A DNA stretch of 37,076 nt from the NCBI GenBank assembly GCA_949480205.1, contig CASXXK010000009.1:1-37076 (forward strand). Direction: 5' to 3'. This document shows positions 6,158-14,101 of this stretch, one piece after another. The notes beneath the pieces were generated by a model. The model searched no databases, had not been told where the DNA came from, and worked only from the letters and a program-made list of their open reading frames with translations. Positions within the stretch are counted from its first letter, which is position 1, and each line of letters starts with the position of its first letter. Source of the DNA: an uncultured Candidatus Saccharibacteria bacterium (lineage in GTDB: Bacteria; Patescibacteriota; Saccharimonadia; Saccharimonadales; Saccharimonadaceae). The translations under genes were made by a program, and so were the position numbers.

Positions 6158-7153
6158 ATGAAGATGGTAGAGATGGATGACTGTGTGATGATTTATGAGA
6201 CGGGTGCAAAGGCGGTAAAGTTTAACCTGGACGAGGAGACGGAAACGCTATGGGCAACGCGGACGCAGATGGCGGAACTTTTTGACGTGACGCCGCAGAA
6301 CATTACGATGCACATGAATAATGTTTATAATGAAGGTGAATTAGATAAAGAGCGAACTAGTAAGGAAATGTTACTGGTTCAAAATGAAGGTGGGCGTGAG
6401 GTGACGCGTAAAGTCAAAGTTTACAATCTCGATGCAATTATCTCGGTGGGGTATCGAGTGAGCTCGCGTAAGGCAACAGACTTTCGGATTTGGGCGACGA
6501 ATGTGTTGCATAAATATGTGGTGGATGGTGTGGCGGTAAACGAGGGACGCCTCAAGGAATTATCCAGTAAACGTTTGGAAGAGGTGAGCGGAACGCTGAC
6601 GATTGTGCAGCGACTTTTGGCGCAGAATAGCTTTTCGGGTGAGGAAGCGAAAGGTGTGTTGGAGGTGATTGCAAACTATGCGCGGACTTTCCGGACGTTA
6701 AAAGAGTATGATGAAGGCTTTGTGAAGTTCCAGGGTAAGGTTAGGGCGCGCAAAGTGCTGGAGGCTGGACAGTGCGTGGAGATGATTGATGCTTTGCGCG
6801 AGGAAATGCACGCTGGGGAGATGTTTGGTAAATTGCGGGGAGATGAGTTTGAGGGGATTCTGCGGACGATTTATCAGACTTTTGGTGGGGAAGAAGTCTA
6901 TCCCACGCTGGCAGAGAAGGCGGCGAATTTGCTGTATTTTATTATCAAAGATCATCCATTCTTTGATGGGAATAAGCGGATTGCGGCACTCTTGTTTATT
7001 AGTTTTCTTATGATGAATGGCTATCATTTGACCAACGATGGCGAGGTGAAGATTTCTGATCGGGCGCTAGTAGCGATTACGCTAATGATTGCTGAAAGCG
7101 AACCGCGTGAAAAAGGTTTGATGACGGCGGTAGTGTGTAAGATTTTGGAGTAG
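6158..7153 (+). CDS. RhuM-family protein with C-terminal Fic/Doc domain
   Basis: About 331 aa. The N-terminal part (residues 1-150) is the RhuM/virulence-protein family: KFNLDEETETLWATRTQMAELFDV resembles a helix-turn-helix, then YNLDAIISVGYRVSSRKATDFRIWA. The C-terminal part (about 190-330) is a Fic/Doc domain with the motif HPFFDGNKR (near residue 267). Fic enzymes transfer AMP or phosphate to target proteins; the GNKR ending resembles Doc-type phosphotransferases more than GNGR AMPylators. No inhibitory alpha-inh motif or antitoxin gene is seen beside it. The start could be GTG 6149, ATG 6158 or ATG 6164 (GGAG at 6151). It is the only gene between inverted cassettes C2 and C3, so it looks like cargo of that unit. 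Role inferred: phage defence or toxin-like control. Confidence 0.85.
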   Translation: MKMVEMDDCVMIYETGAKAVKFNLDEETETLWATRTQMAELFDVTPQNITMHMNNVYNEGELDKERTSKEMLLVQNEGGREVTRKVKVYNLDAIISVGYRVSSRKATDFRIWATNVLHKYVVDGVAVNEGRLKELSSKRLEEVSGTLTIVQRLLAQNSFSGEEAKGVLEVIANYARTFRTLKEYDEGFVKFQGKVRARKVLEAGQCVEMIDALREEMHAGEMFGKLRGDEFEGILRTIYQTFGGEEVYPTLAEKAANLLYFIIKDHPFFDGNKRIAALLFISFLMMNGYHLTNDGEVKISDRALVAITLMIAESEPREKGLMTAVVCKILE

Positions 7154-7164
7154 AGTTGGGGTTC

Positions 7165-7386
7165 GTGCGCAGCGGTGATCTTCGGCCGAGTGATGGTAAA
7201 TCTTGGTATGCTGGTCAGGGCGGCTATTGGTGGTCATCTCGCGGAGGGGATAATGTTTGGGGTTCGGCTGGTCTAGGTAGTTATCGCTTTGATTTTGGTG
7301 TAACTGGAGTAACTCCATCAAACGGCCCTACGTACCGTTATTATGGTTTCTTCCTCCGCTGCCTTAGTACCGTATTAGACATGTAG
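7165..7386 (+). repeat. Lectin-like cassette C3
   Basis: Starts GFVRSGDLRPSDGKSWYAGQ 11 nt after the RhuM-Fic stop, then YWWSSRGGDN, SYRFDFGVTG, PSNGPTYRYYGFFLRC and LSTVLDM, TAG. The tail has two base changes relative to the consensus (TTCC for CCCC, ACCGTATT for ACTGTATT), making it the most diverged tail here. Confidence 0.8.
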
Positions 7387-7475
7387 GAGATGAGTGAAGA
7401 ACTAAGCAAAAAAGCTTTGCTTAGTTCTTCCGAGTCGACACTATGTCATATAACGTAGTTATGTGACATGTAGAG

Positions 7476-7484
7476 TGATATAAT
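7476..7484 (+). promoter_or_regulatory. Extended -10, leaderless promoter of the tlyA-like gene
   Basis: TGA-TATAAT followed by 6 nt and the ATG at 7491; no ribosome binding site is present. Confidence 0.7.
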
Positions 7485-7490
7485 GTAGAT

Positions 7491-8111
7491 ATGAATAATG
7501 AAGTGGTTGGTCGCGCCGAATTGAAACTGGCGGGAGCAGTACGGGCGTTTGGTTATGATTTTCGGGGGAAGACAGTGCTCGACATTGGCTCGTCTACGGG
7601 TGGGTTCACGGAGCTGGCGCTGCGGCAGGGCGCAGAAAAGGTGATTGCGATTGAAATTGGCACTAAGCAGATGAAAGCGCCGCTGAGGTATGACCAGAGA
7701 GTGGAGCTCCATGAAAAAACGGATTTTTTTGAGGTGCGTGGAGTTGATAAGACTGGAAAATTGGTAGTACAACAGGGAGAAAATCTGAGTGAACTTGTAA
7801 CGGAGTTACAAGTTCAAACCGTGGTGGCTGATGTGTCGTTTGTAAGTTTGAAGGAGATTTTAGCGCACGCTAGGGAAGTTATTAATAAAAAAGCAGATTT
7901 TTTGGTAATGCTAAAGCCACAGTTTGAGGCGCGATCAGACCAGCTTAATCGGGGTGTGGTGAAGAATGAGCGAATGCGGCGAGAGATTATTAAAGACTTT
8001 GAACGATGGTTGGCGCGGAATGGTTTTGTGGTGGTGAAGAAGCGCGATAATGATGTGACTGGAAAGGTGGGAAAAAACCAGGAGCGGTTTTATTGGCTGA
8101 AGATAGTGTAA
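7491..8111 (+). CDS. tlyA: TlyA-type rRNA 2'-O-methyltransferase (no S4 domain)
   Basis: 206 aa. A Rossmann SAM-dependent methyltransferase of the FtsJ-like TlyA/hemolysin A group, which methylates cytidines of 16S and/or 23S rRNA. Motif I is VLDIGSSTGGFTELALRQGA, preceded by GRAELKLAGAVRAFG, the usual SRGGLKL-like entry; DVSFVSL and MLKPQFEA are the later motifs, and GVVKNE precedes the C-terminal helix. Typical TlyA proteins are about 250-270 aa with an N-terminal S4 RNA-binding domain; here translation starts directly before the methyltransferase, and the leaderless promoter leaves no room for an S4 domain. It lies between two cassette units. Confidence 0.88.
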   Translation: MNNEVVGRAELKLAGAVRAFGYDFRGKTVLDIGSSTGGFTELALRQGAEKVIAIEIGTKQMKAPLRYDQRVELHEKTDFFEVRGVDKTGKLVVQQGENLSELVTELQVQTVVADVSFVSLKEILAHAREVINKKADFLVMLKPQFEARSDQLNRGVVKNERMRREIIKDFERWLARNGFVVVKKRDNDVTGKVGKNQERFYWLKIV

Positions 8112-8115
8112 ACTT

Positions 8116-8334
8116 TTACATATCTAATACAGTACTAAGGCAGCGGAGGGGGAAAGCAAGCCAACAGCTATTTGGACCATCAGATGATCGAACATCACTA
8201 GTATTAAATCCAAGATAATAGGCTGAGGCAGAGGTTGCTGATGTATAGACGGCTGCTTGTGATGACCACCACTGGCCAATAGCACCAAGAGTCCAAGATT
8301 TACCAACACTCAAAGAAATGAGACCGCTGCGCAC
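8116..8334 (-). repeat. Lectin-like cassette C4
   Basis: Minus-strand translation: DYFVRSGLISLSVGKSWTLG, then QWWSSQAAVY, SASAYYLGFNTS, SSDGPNSCWLAFPLRC and LSTVLDM, TAA. Its tail starts 5 nt after the tlyA stop. Head-to-head with C5, 16 nt apart. Confidence 0.85.
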
Positions 8335-8350
8335 GAAGTAATCTGGCCTC

Positions 8351-8611
8351 GTGCGCAGCGGGTATCTTGTACCAACTGCTGGCAAGTCATGGAGTACTGG
8401 AGAAATTAGTTATACTTGGTCATCACGTGGAGCGAACGTACGATCGGATGGTATTGTTACGCCAAGTGCCTATAGTTTAAACTTTGCTACTAGGGTAAAT
8501 CCGTCCGATGGACCAAATAGTCGTTATCTTGGTATCCCCCTCCGCTGCCTTAGTACTGTATTAGACATGATGAGATGGTGTAAAAATAAAAATCCCGCTT
8601 GCGCAGAATAA
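8351..8611 (+). repeat. Lectin-like cassette C5
   Basis: GLVRSGYLVPTAGKSWSTGE, then YTWSSRGANV, SAYSLNFATRV, PSDGPNSRYLGIPLRC and LSTVLDM. The usual stop after LDM is missing, so the frame runs on for 14 codons to TAA; the conserved DNA ends at 8569. The region between the heads of C4 and C5 is a palindrome with arms CCGCTGCGCACGA and TCGTGCGCAGCGG. Confidence 0.85.
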
Positions 8612-8627
8612 AAAATAAGCATATAAT
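8599..8627 (+). promoter_or_regulatory. Promoter of the pilM operon
   Basis: TTGCGC (8599-8604), 17-nt spacer, TATAAT (8622-8627), and then only 6 nt to the pilM ATG: a leaderless transcript driving the pilus operon. Confidence 0.7.
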
Positions 8628-8633
8628 ATTAGC

Positions 8634-9680
8634 ATGAGCTTAATTCATGGAGTGGGCGATTTCTTCGCACTAGATATTGGGACAACTGCCATTCGTTTGG
8701 TGCAGCTGTCGGGTGATGCTGGGCATGGCTGGTCATTGCAAAAGTTTGCGTACGTACCAGTGGAACGTAAAGTCTTGGAAGACGGTTCGGCATCTGGTGT
8801 ACGGCGTTTGGGGGAGACGATTCTTGGTGCCATGCAACAAGCTGGGATTACGACTAAAAATATTGCAGTAGGTATGCCGGCGGTCAAGACTTTTACGACG
8901 ATCGTAAAAGTAGAGAATCAATCCGAGGCTGAGCTGATGAACACCGTCAAATATCAGCTGGATAAATATATTCCGATGCCACTTGATGAGGCGACAGTGG
9001 ATTATGTGAGTTTGGGGGTATGCCCGAATGATGCCAGTAAAGTGGAAGTTTTGGTTTCTTCTACGGCGGTGGATTTCGCTGAAGCACGAATGGAATTGAT
9101 TGAATCTTTTGGTTTAAACGTGATTGCGCAGGAGCCAGAGAGTTTGGCGATGGCGCGAGCTTTGATGCCGCCAGGAGCGCAAGATGCTCGTTTGATTATT
9201 GACTTGGGTGAGCGCAGTACAGATATCGTAATGATGTATCGTGGGGTGCCAAGATTGGTGCGTTCAATTCCGGGTGGTTTTGCATTGTTGATTCGGACGG
9301 TAGTGTCGGCTTTGACGGTACGTGAGGAACAGGCGCGGCAGTTTATTCTGAAGTTTGGTTTGGCGCAGGACAAAGTGGAAGGTCAAGTATTCAAGGCGCT
9401 GGATTCGACGTTGGAGAGCTTTGCTAGTGAGTTGTCGAAATCGATTCGTTTCTTCCAGTCAGAATATATGAATGCACCGGTAGGGGGAATTATCTTGTCT
9501 GGTTTTGCGGGGATGATTCCATTTATCGCTGAATATATTGAGGCGAAGACCAATGTTCCAACTACTCAGGGAAATCCATGGCAATTGGTTAAGGTTTCAC
9601 CAGAGCAACAGCAAGTATTGCGACCCGTGGCTAGTGAGTTTGCTGTGGCAATTGGTTTGGCAGAAAGGAGCAACGACTAA
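8634..9680 (+). CDS. pilM: Type IV pilus assembly protein PilM
   Basis: 348 aa, normal for PilM, the actin-fold cytoplasmic protein of the pilus alignment subcomplex, which binds the N-terminus of PilN. Seen: the phosphate-1 loop FFALDIGTTAIRLVQLSG near the start, GMPAVKTFTTIVKV, the second nucleotide-binding strand LIIDLGERSTDIVMMYRG, and PVGGIILSGFAGMIPFIAEYI for the adenosine motif. It opens the pilus operon and shares one base with the next gene (TAATG). Confidence 0.92.
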   Translation: MSLIHGVGDFFALDIGTTAIRLVQLSGDAGHGWSLQKFAYVPVERKVLEDGSASGVRRLGETILGAMQQAGITTKNIAVGMPAVKTFTTIVKVENQSEAELMNTVKYQLDKYIPMPLDEATVDYVSLGVCPNDASKVEVLVSSTAVDFAEARMELIESFGLNVIAQEPESLAMARALMPPGAQDARLIIDLGERSTDIVMMYRGVPRLVRSIPGGFALLIRTVVSALTVREEQARQFILKFGLAQDKVEGQVFKALDSTLESFASELSKSIRFFQSEYMNAPVGGIILSGFAGMIPFIAEYIEAKTNVPTTQGNPWQLVKVSPEQQQVLRPVASEFAVAIGLAERSND

Positions 9681-11062
9681 TGAAAGAGTGGTTTGAAAAC
9701 CTAATCGCAAAGATTATCGGTAAGAATGCTGAGCCGAAGGAAAATTTGATTACTACGGTGGCAACGACTTATGAGATTAACTTGGTGCCAGAAGTTAAAG
9801 CTCAAATGATTCGGGCGCAGAAGTTACGTAATCTTGTTTTGTTCATTTGTATCATGGTGGCGGTGGTTTCTATTGGCGTAGTGTTGGTGTTGTTTGGCAT
9901 CAAGTCTGGTCAAGATATCGCGATTCACAATCAAGATAAGCGTCTCGAAACGATGTCGGGGAAATTGCTTGGTTACGAAGAGCTTAGTGATTTGATTACG
10001 ATTCAAAATCAACTTTCGCGTTTGGATGCGATTGCTGATGAAAAAACAGTTTTGTCGCGCGTATTTGGTGCGCTCGGCGTGATGTTATCGCAAGGGGATG
10101 ATTTTGTGAAGTTGTCTGAGTTGCGCGTAGATCTAGATAATTATACTCTGCGTATGGAAGGCCAGACCGATGCGCGAGTGGCGCCGTTGATTGACTACCG
10201 TGTGTTGGAGGCGTTCAAGAAGAGTGTTGCTTTGACCAAATATGACTATGGTCGCTATGTGGATGTGAATGGTAATGAAATTCCTACATGGTGTATGAAT
10301 GAGTCAGATGCCGACGGTAATGCCTATCGCGTGGGTGATAGCTACTATGCTTGGTGGGATTTGACCACCGAAGGCTGTGCAGCATTAGCTTTGGGTGAGA
10401 TGGTGCCAGAGAATTCAAACATCCAACTTTTCTACAATAGCGAGTCGGAAGTTGAAGTAGCGGAGCAGGAGATGAGCTACGAAGATTTGGAGGCTGCTGG
10501 GATTAAGGTAGAGGTGGATGAAGAAGGTAATACGACGCTTTCGGATGAAACGGTTGAGATTCGTGACGTGGAAGGTGAAACTAAATATTACCGTATGACT
10601 GTGGCACGAGTGAAGGTTTGGCGGACGCCACAATTCACTGAGTGGCATAATGGTGGCTTGATGGAACTTGATGGTGTGGTCTCGGGAATTGAACATTTTG
10701 AGAGTGCCTGTACGCATTATAGTGGTCAAATGGTGAGCAGTTCGCCGGTTGCGAAATGGACGTCAACCAATGAGTGTATGATTGCTCCAGATGGTTTGAC
10801 GGTGACGGATTCATCTAATGGCCGTGATGAGAGCGAGAATTTGGTTTTGAAGTTTACCGCAACGATGAAAGTGGATCCAGCATTCTTTGCCTTCCAGAAT
10901 AAGCACATGATTGCGATTGGCCCAATGGGGCAGAACGTGACGGACTCTTTTGTCCAGATTGGCAATATCTTTACTCAAGAAGCGCATGAATGTGGTGAAA
11001 ATGATACTGAATGTTTGACGAATTCAACTAACACGGGAGGGAGTGCACAAAATGGCAGATAA
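9680..11062 (+). CDS. pilN: PilN-like pilus assembly protein, enlarged
   Basis: 460 aa. Order and N-terminus identify it: TYEINLVPEVKAQ (residues 30-43) matches the INLLP motif by which PilN binds PilM, followed by one membrane helix (about 51-76, LVLFICIMVAVVSIGVVLVLFG) and a coiled coil. PilN proteins are usually about 200 aa; here the periplasmic-side part is more than twice as long, with Cys-containing segments (CMNESDADGNAYRVGDSYY and a later pair of Cys) and an acidic insertion around residues 255-300. In a single-membrane cell this part would lie outside the membrane. It is translationally coupled with pilM and overlaps the following gene by 11 nt. The extra region is unassigned. Confidence 0.75.
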   Translation: MKEWFENLIAKIIGKNAEPKENLITTVATTYEINLVPEVKAQMIRAQKLRNLVLFICIMVAVVSIGVVLVLFGIKSGQDIAIHNQDKRLETMSGKLLGYEELSDLITIQNQLSRLDAIADEKTVLSRVFGALGVMLSQGDDFVKLSELRVDLDNYTLRMEGQTDARVAPLIDYRVLEAFKKSVALTKYDYGRYVDVNGNEIPTWCMNESDADGNAYRVGDSYYAWWDLTTEGCAALALGEMVPENSNIQLFYNSESEVEVAEQEMSYEDLEAAGIKVEVDEEGNTTLSDETVEIRDVEGETKYYRMTVARVKVWRTPQFTEWHNGGLMELDGVVSGIEHFESACTHYSGQMVSSSPVAKWTSTNECMIAPDGLTVTDSSNGRDESENLVLKFTATMKVDPAFFAFQNKHMIAIGPMGQNVTDSFVQIGNIFTQEAHECGENDTECLTNSTNTGGSAQNGR

Positions 11063-11963
11063 CACTAAGAGACCAGCGGAAGCAAAGCGTGAGAAAATTT
11101 CCAAGGCACAGCAGTATACTATGCTGGAGGTTTTGGGTGCTTCTATCGTGCTGGGTGCTTGTATCGTGATTGCAATTTTCATGATTAAATACATCAAGTT
11201 TAATGCGATGGTGATTGGTGAGAAAAATGAAGCTATTACAGCGTATGACCAGTCTATCCGTAACGTTGGTGTTTGTGTAGACACAGATAATAATGGGCGT
11301 TTGAGTGCGGAAGAGTTGGAGAAGTGTAATCCGAATGAGGTTTCTCTGGAAAAAGTGACAAATAGTTTGCGTTATAAGATTTTGACACAGATGGCGCAAA
11401 ATACAGATTTGGAGTCAGTGGCACGGCAGCGTAACGAGAATTGTTTTGATGAGACGGGCACACGGATTGATTTTAACAAGTTATACGAAGAGTCAACTGA
11501 CGAGAAGGAAAAGCAACAATATTTGCAATCTTCTAAGATTTGTTCCGCTTTGCGTGTGATTCCAGATGCTTTGCCGGCTTTGAAGAATACTGAAGCTTTG
11601 ATGGCAAGTCTGAACCAAATCTTTGTACTGGCGGGTTGGGAACCAGAGCGGATTTCTCCGCGGGATGATAGCACAAAGTCCGACATCAGTGGCGTGGATG
11701 TGATTCCAGTGACACTGCGAATTGAGGGTGCAGACGATGTAGTATTGGGTGTATTAAATAAGATTGAGCAATCGATTCGGGAGTTTGATATTACTAACGC
11801 CACAGTAGAGTGGACTTCTGCCGGGTTGAGCTTGCAAGCTTCGGCGAACGCCTATTATTTGAGCGAACAAGAACCAATTGAAACGATGGTAAAATTGTAT
11901 GCCTCAAACAAAGCACGTGTGAACGAACGTAGAAATAGCAATGCAAACAAGGAGAGCGAGTAA
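11052..11963 (+). CDS. pilO: PilO-like pilus assembly protein with an EF-hand loop
   Basis: About 303 aa. One N-terminal membrane helix (LEVLGASIVLGACIVIAIFM, about residues 20-45) is followed by an extracytoplasmic domain; position after pilN and topology suggest PilO. A canonical calcium-binding loop, DTDNNGRLSAEE (about residues 77-88), is bracketed by cysteines (CV before, LEKC after). The C-terminal half (VIPVTLRIEGADDVVLGVLNKIEQSIREF) resembles the ferredoxin-like fold of PilO/PilN. The ATG at 11052 has GGGAGG 10 nt upstream; a GTG at 11043 is also in frame. It shares one base with the next gene. Confidence 0.7.
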   Translation: MADNTKRPAEAKREKISKAQQYTMLEVLGASIVLGACIVIAIFMIKYIKFNAMVIGEKNEAITAYDQSIRNVGVCVDTDNNGRLSAEELEKCNPNEVSLEKVTNSLRYKILTQMAQNTDLESVARQRNENCFDETGTRIDFNKLYEESTDEKEKQQYLQSSKICSALRVIPDALPALKNTEALMASLNQIFVLAGWEPERISPRDDSTKSDISGVDVIPVTLRIEGADDVVLGVLNKIEQSIREFDITNATVEWTSAGLSLQASANAYYLSEQEPIETMVKLYASNKARVNERRNSNANKESE

Positions 11964-12298
11964 TGAAGCAATCAGATATTTTCACCTTGATTCTAATTGC
12001 GGGGATTGGGACTTTGGCGGCGTTTTTCTTGTGCAATGCGATTATGGGCGATCCAGATTTGGCAACGACGGAATATAAGACTCTAAGTAAAGTGATAGAA
12101 AACCGATTAGCAACGCCAGATCCAGAGATTTTTAATGGTTATGCTGTAAATCCAACGGTGGAAGTTTATGTGGGAAGCTGTGTGGATATGGATCAGAACG
12201 GGATTTTGGATATGGCCGAGTTGATTGCTTGTGGTCGTGAAGAAGCGCCAACTGAAGAAGAAACTGAGGAAACACCAGAAGACACAACAGGAGAATAG
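11963..12298 (+). CDS. Small membrane protein with Cys-bracketed EF-hand loop
   Basis: 111 aa. One N-terminal membrane helix (FTLILIAGIGTLAAFFLCNAIM, residues 7-28), a short extracytoplasmic region, then an exact EF-hand-type loop DMDQNGILDMAE (about residues 75-86), preceded by CV and followed by LIAC. This is the same Cys spacing as in the PilO-like gene just upstream. The C-terminus is a Glu/Thr-rich tail (EEAPTEEETEETPEDTTGE). Its position between pilO and pilB corresponds to pilP in other operons, but it does not resemble PilP. It probably belongs to the pilus inner-membrane platform and may sense or be stabilised by calcium, which is an inference. Confidence 0.75.
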   Translation: MKQSDIFTLILIAGIGTLAAFFLCNAIMGDPDLATTEYKTLSKVIENRLATPDPEIFNGYAVNPTVEVYVGSCVDMDQNGILDMAELIACGREEAPTEEETEETPEDTTGE

Positions 12299-12299
12299 G

Positions 12300-14066
12300 G
12301 TGGCATTATTAACTAAGGATGGGCTTGACAGAGTAATTCAACTTCTCGTAAATGAGGGGTTGGTTGATGCTGGTGAAGTTGCAAGCGTACAGCAAGAAGT
12401 CGCCCAGACCAAGCAGCCACTGTTGGCAACGCTTTCGAACAAGAAGTTGGTGACCAATGAAATGATTGCACATGCGACGGCGACAGTTATGGGCGTGCCG
12501 TATGTGAACTTGCGTGATGTGGAGATGGGGCAGAATGTTCTGAAGCTTTTGCCGTATGATGTGGCGGAGCGGAGCATGGTGGTGCCACTTGGCGAGAGCA
12601 ATGGCCAAATGGTGGTAGCAATGCTAGACGTGGGGAATGTGCAAGCGGTAGATTATCTATCGACCTTGACTGGGCGCCCAGTGCGAGCTGTGATGTCTTC
12701 GAGCGACGGAATTCAATCGGTTTTGAATCAGTATAAGGGCGACTTTACTGGTGTGGCGCAGGCGGTGAAGGTTACTAATCAGGAAGTGGCGCAAAAGGCT
12801 GCAAGTGCGAATGTCAAAACGATTACGCAAGATTCACCAATCTCCAAGGCTTTGACTTCGATTTTGGAATTTGCCGTCAAAAGTAAGGCTTCGGATGTGC
12901 ACATTGAGCCTTTGGAAAATGCCTTGGTAATTCGTTGTCGGATTGATGGTGTGCTGCGCAAGGTGATGGAACTACCCAAAGCAATTGAGCCGGCGTTGGT
13001 GTCGCGAATTAAAATTCTGTCGAATTTGAAGATTGACGAACACCGTATCCCGCAGGATGGCCAGTTTGCTGTGATGGTGAGTGACAAAGAAGTGGATTTG
13101 CGTATTGCGATTTCTCCGGTGGTGTGGGGTGAGCAAGTGGTGATTCGCTTGCTGGATAAGTCAGGTACAAGTATGGAAATTGAAGCGATGGGTATGACGG
13201 GCCGAGCGCTGCGAACGGTTTTGGCGGGAATTAGTCGACCAAATGGTATGATTTTGACTTCTGGCCCAACTGGTTCAGGTAAAAGTACGACTCTGTATGC
13301 TTTGATCAAGAAAATCAAAAGTGAGCGGATTAATATTGTGACTCTGGAAGACCCGGTAGAGTACAAGATGGATGGAGTGAATCAGATTCAGGTAAACGTA
13401 GATGCTGGCTTGACGTTTGCTTCGGGATTGCGCAGTATTTTGCGTCAGGATCCAGATGTGGTGATGGTGGGAGAGATTCGTGATAGTGAGACGGCAAACT
13501 TGGCAGTGCAGGCATCTTTGACGGGGCATTTGGTGTTTTCTACTTTGCACACGAACTCGGCGGCAGGGATTTTGCCGCGGTTGCTGGATATGGGAATTGA
13601 GCCGTTCTTGTTGGCGTCGACTTTGAATACAGTGATTGGTCAGCGGTTGGTGCGGCGAGTTTCAGAAAAACGCACTGTAGTGCAAAGTACAGAAATGCAG
13701 ACTGAAGAAATTAACAATGTAGTGGGTGGCTTGTTACCAAAATCACAGGAGGATGTACCTGAAGTGAGCGAAGATTTGGGCTATGCGGGTTTGCCGTTAG
13801 CCAATCAGAACTCTTATACTTTAGTCAAAGGGGTGGACGATCAAGATTCGCCGGGTGGGTATTCGGGTCGAGCTGGTTTGTATGAAGCGATTGACGTTGA
13901 TGAAGATATTCAGAAATTGATTATTTCGCATGCGACGTCGGCTGAAGTGATGCGGATAGCGAAAGAAAAAGGCACGGTCACAATGCGTCAGGATGGGATG
14001 CTAAAAGCACTATCGGGGATAACGACAATGGAAGAGGTTAATCGGGTGGCGAGCGACCTCGCATAA
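12300..14066 (+). CDS. pilB: Type IV pilus extension ATPase PilB
   Basis: 588 aa from GTG 12300, chosen because AGGAG lies 6 nt upstream and the protein then begins VALLTKDGLDRVIQLLVNEG, the usual N-terminal domain; longer frames would overlap the previous gene. The T2SS_E_N domain spans about 40-150, the ATPase core 190-560. Walker A is GPTGSGKSTTLYALI (about 325), Asp box GEIRDSETANLAVQAS, Walker B region RQDPDVVMVG, His box HLVFSTLHTN. The tetracysteine zinc motif usual after RLVRR in PilB/GspE is absent: the segment reads RRVSEKRTVVQSTEMQ and continues with an acidic insertion. It powers pilus polymerisation at the cytoplasmic face. Confidence 0.93.
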   Translation: MALLTKDGLDRVIQLLVNEGLVDAGEVASVQQEVAQTKQPLLATLSNKKLVTNEMIAHATATVMGVPYVNLRDVEMGQNVLKLLPYDVAERSMVVPLGESNGQMVVAMLDVGNVQAVDYLSTLTGRPVRAVMSSSDGIQSVLNQYKGDFTGVAQAVKVTNQEVAQKAASANVKTITQDSPISKALTSILEFAVKSKASDVHIEPLENALVIRCRIDGVLRKVMELPKAIEPALVSRIKILSNLKIDEHRIPQDGQFAVMVSDKEVDLRIAISPVVWGEQVVIRLLDKSGTSMEIEAMGMTGRALRTVLAGISRPNGMILTSGPTGSGKSTTLYALIKKIKSERINIVTLEDPVEYKMDGVNQIQVNVDAGLTFASGLRSILRQDPDVVMVGEIRDSETANLAVQASLTGHLVFSTLHTNSAAGILPRLLDMGIEPFLLASTLNTVIGQRLVRRVSEKRTVVQSTEMQTEEINNVVGGLLPKSQEDVPEVSEDLGYAGLPLANQNSYTLVKGVDDQDSPGGYSGRAGLYEAIDVDEDIQKLIISHATSAEVMRIAKEKGTVTMRQDGMLKALSGITTMEEVNRVASDLA

Positions 14067-14089
14067 TGGTAAAAGTGAAAGGCTTATGG

Positions 14090-14095
14090 TAAAAT
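14090..14095 (+). promoter_or_regulatory. Possible -10 of a leaderless pilT promoter
   Basis: TAAAAT, 6 nt before the pilT ATG at 14102, the same distance as in the clearer leaderless promoters. No ribosome binding site precedes the ATG. Confidence 0.4.
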
Positions 14096-14101
14096 AAAGA
14101 T

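Noticed and set aside
12225-12299. Upstream start for PilB
   Set aside because: It would overlap 74 nt of the preceding gene, giving a basic N-terminus unlike the family; GTG 12300 has an AGGAG site.
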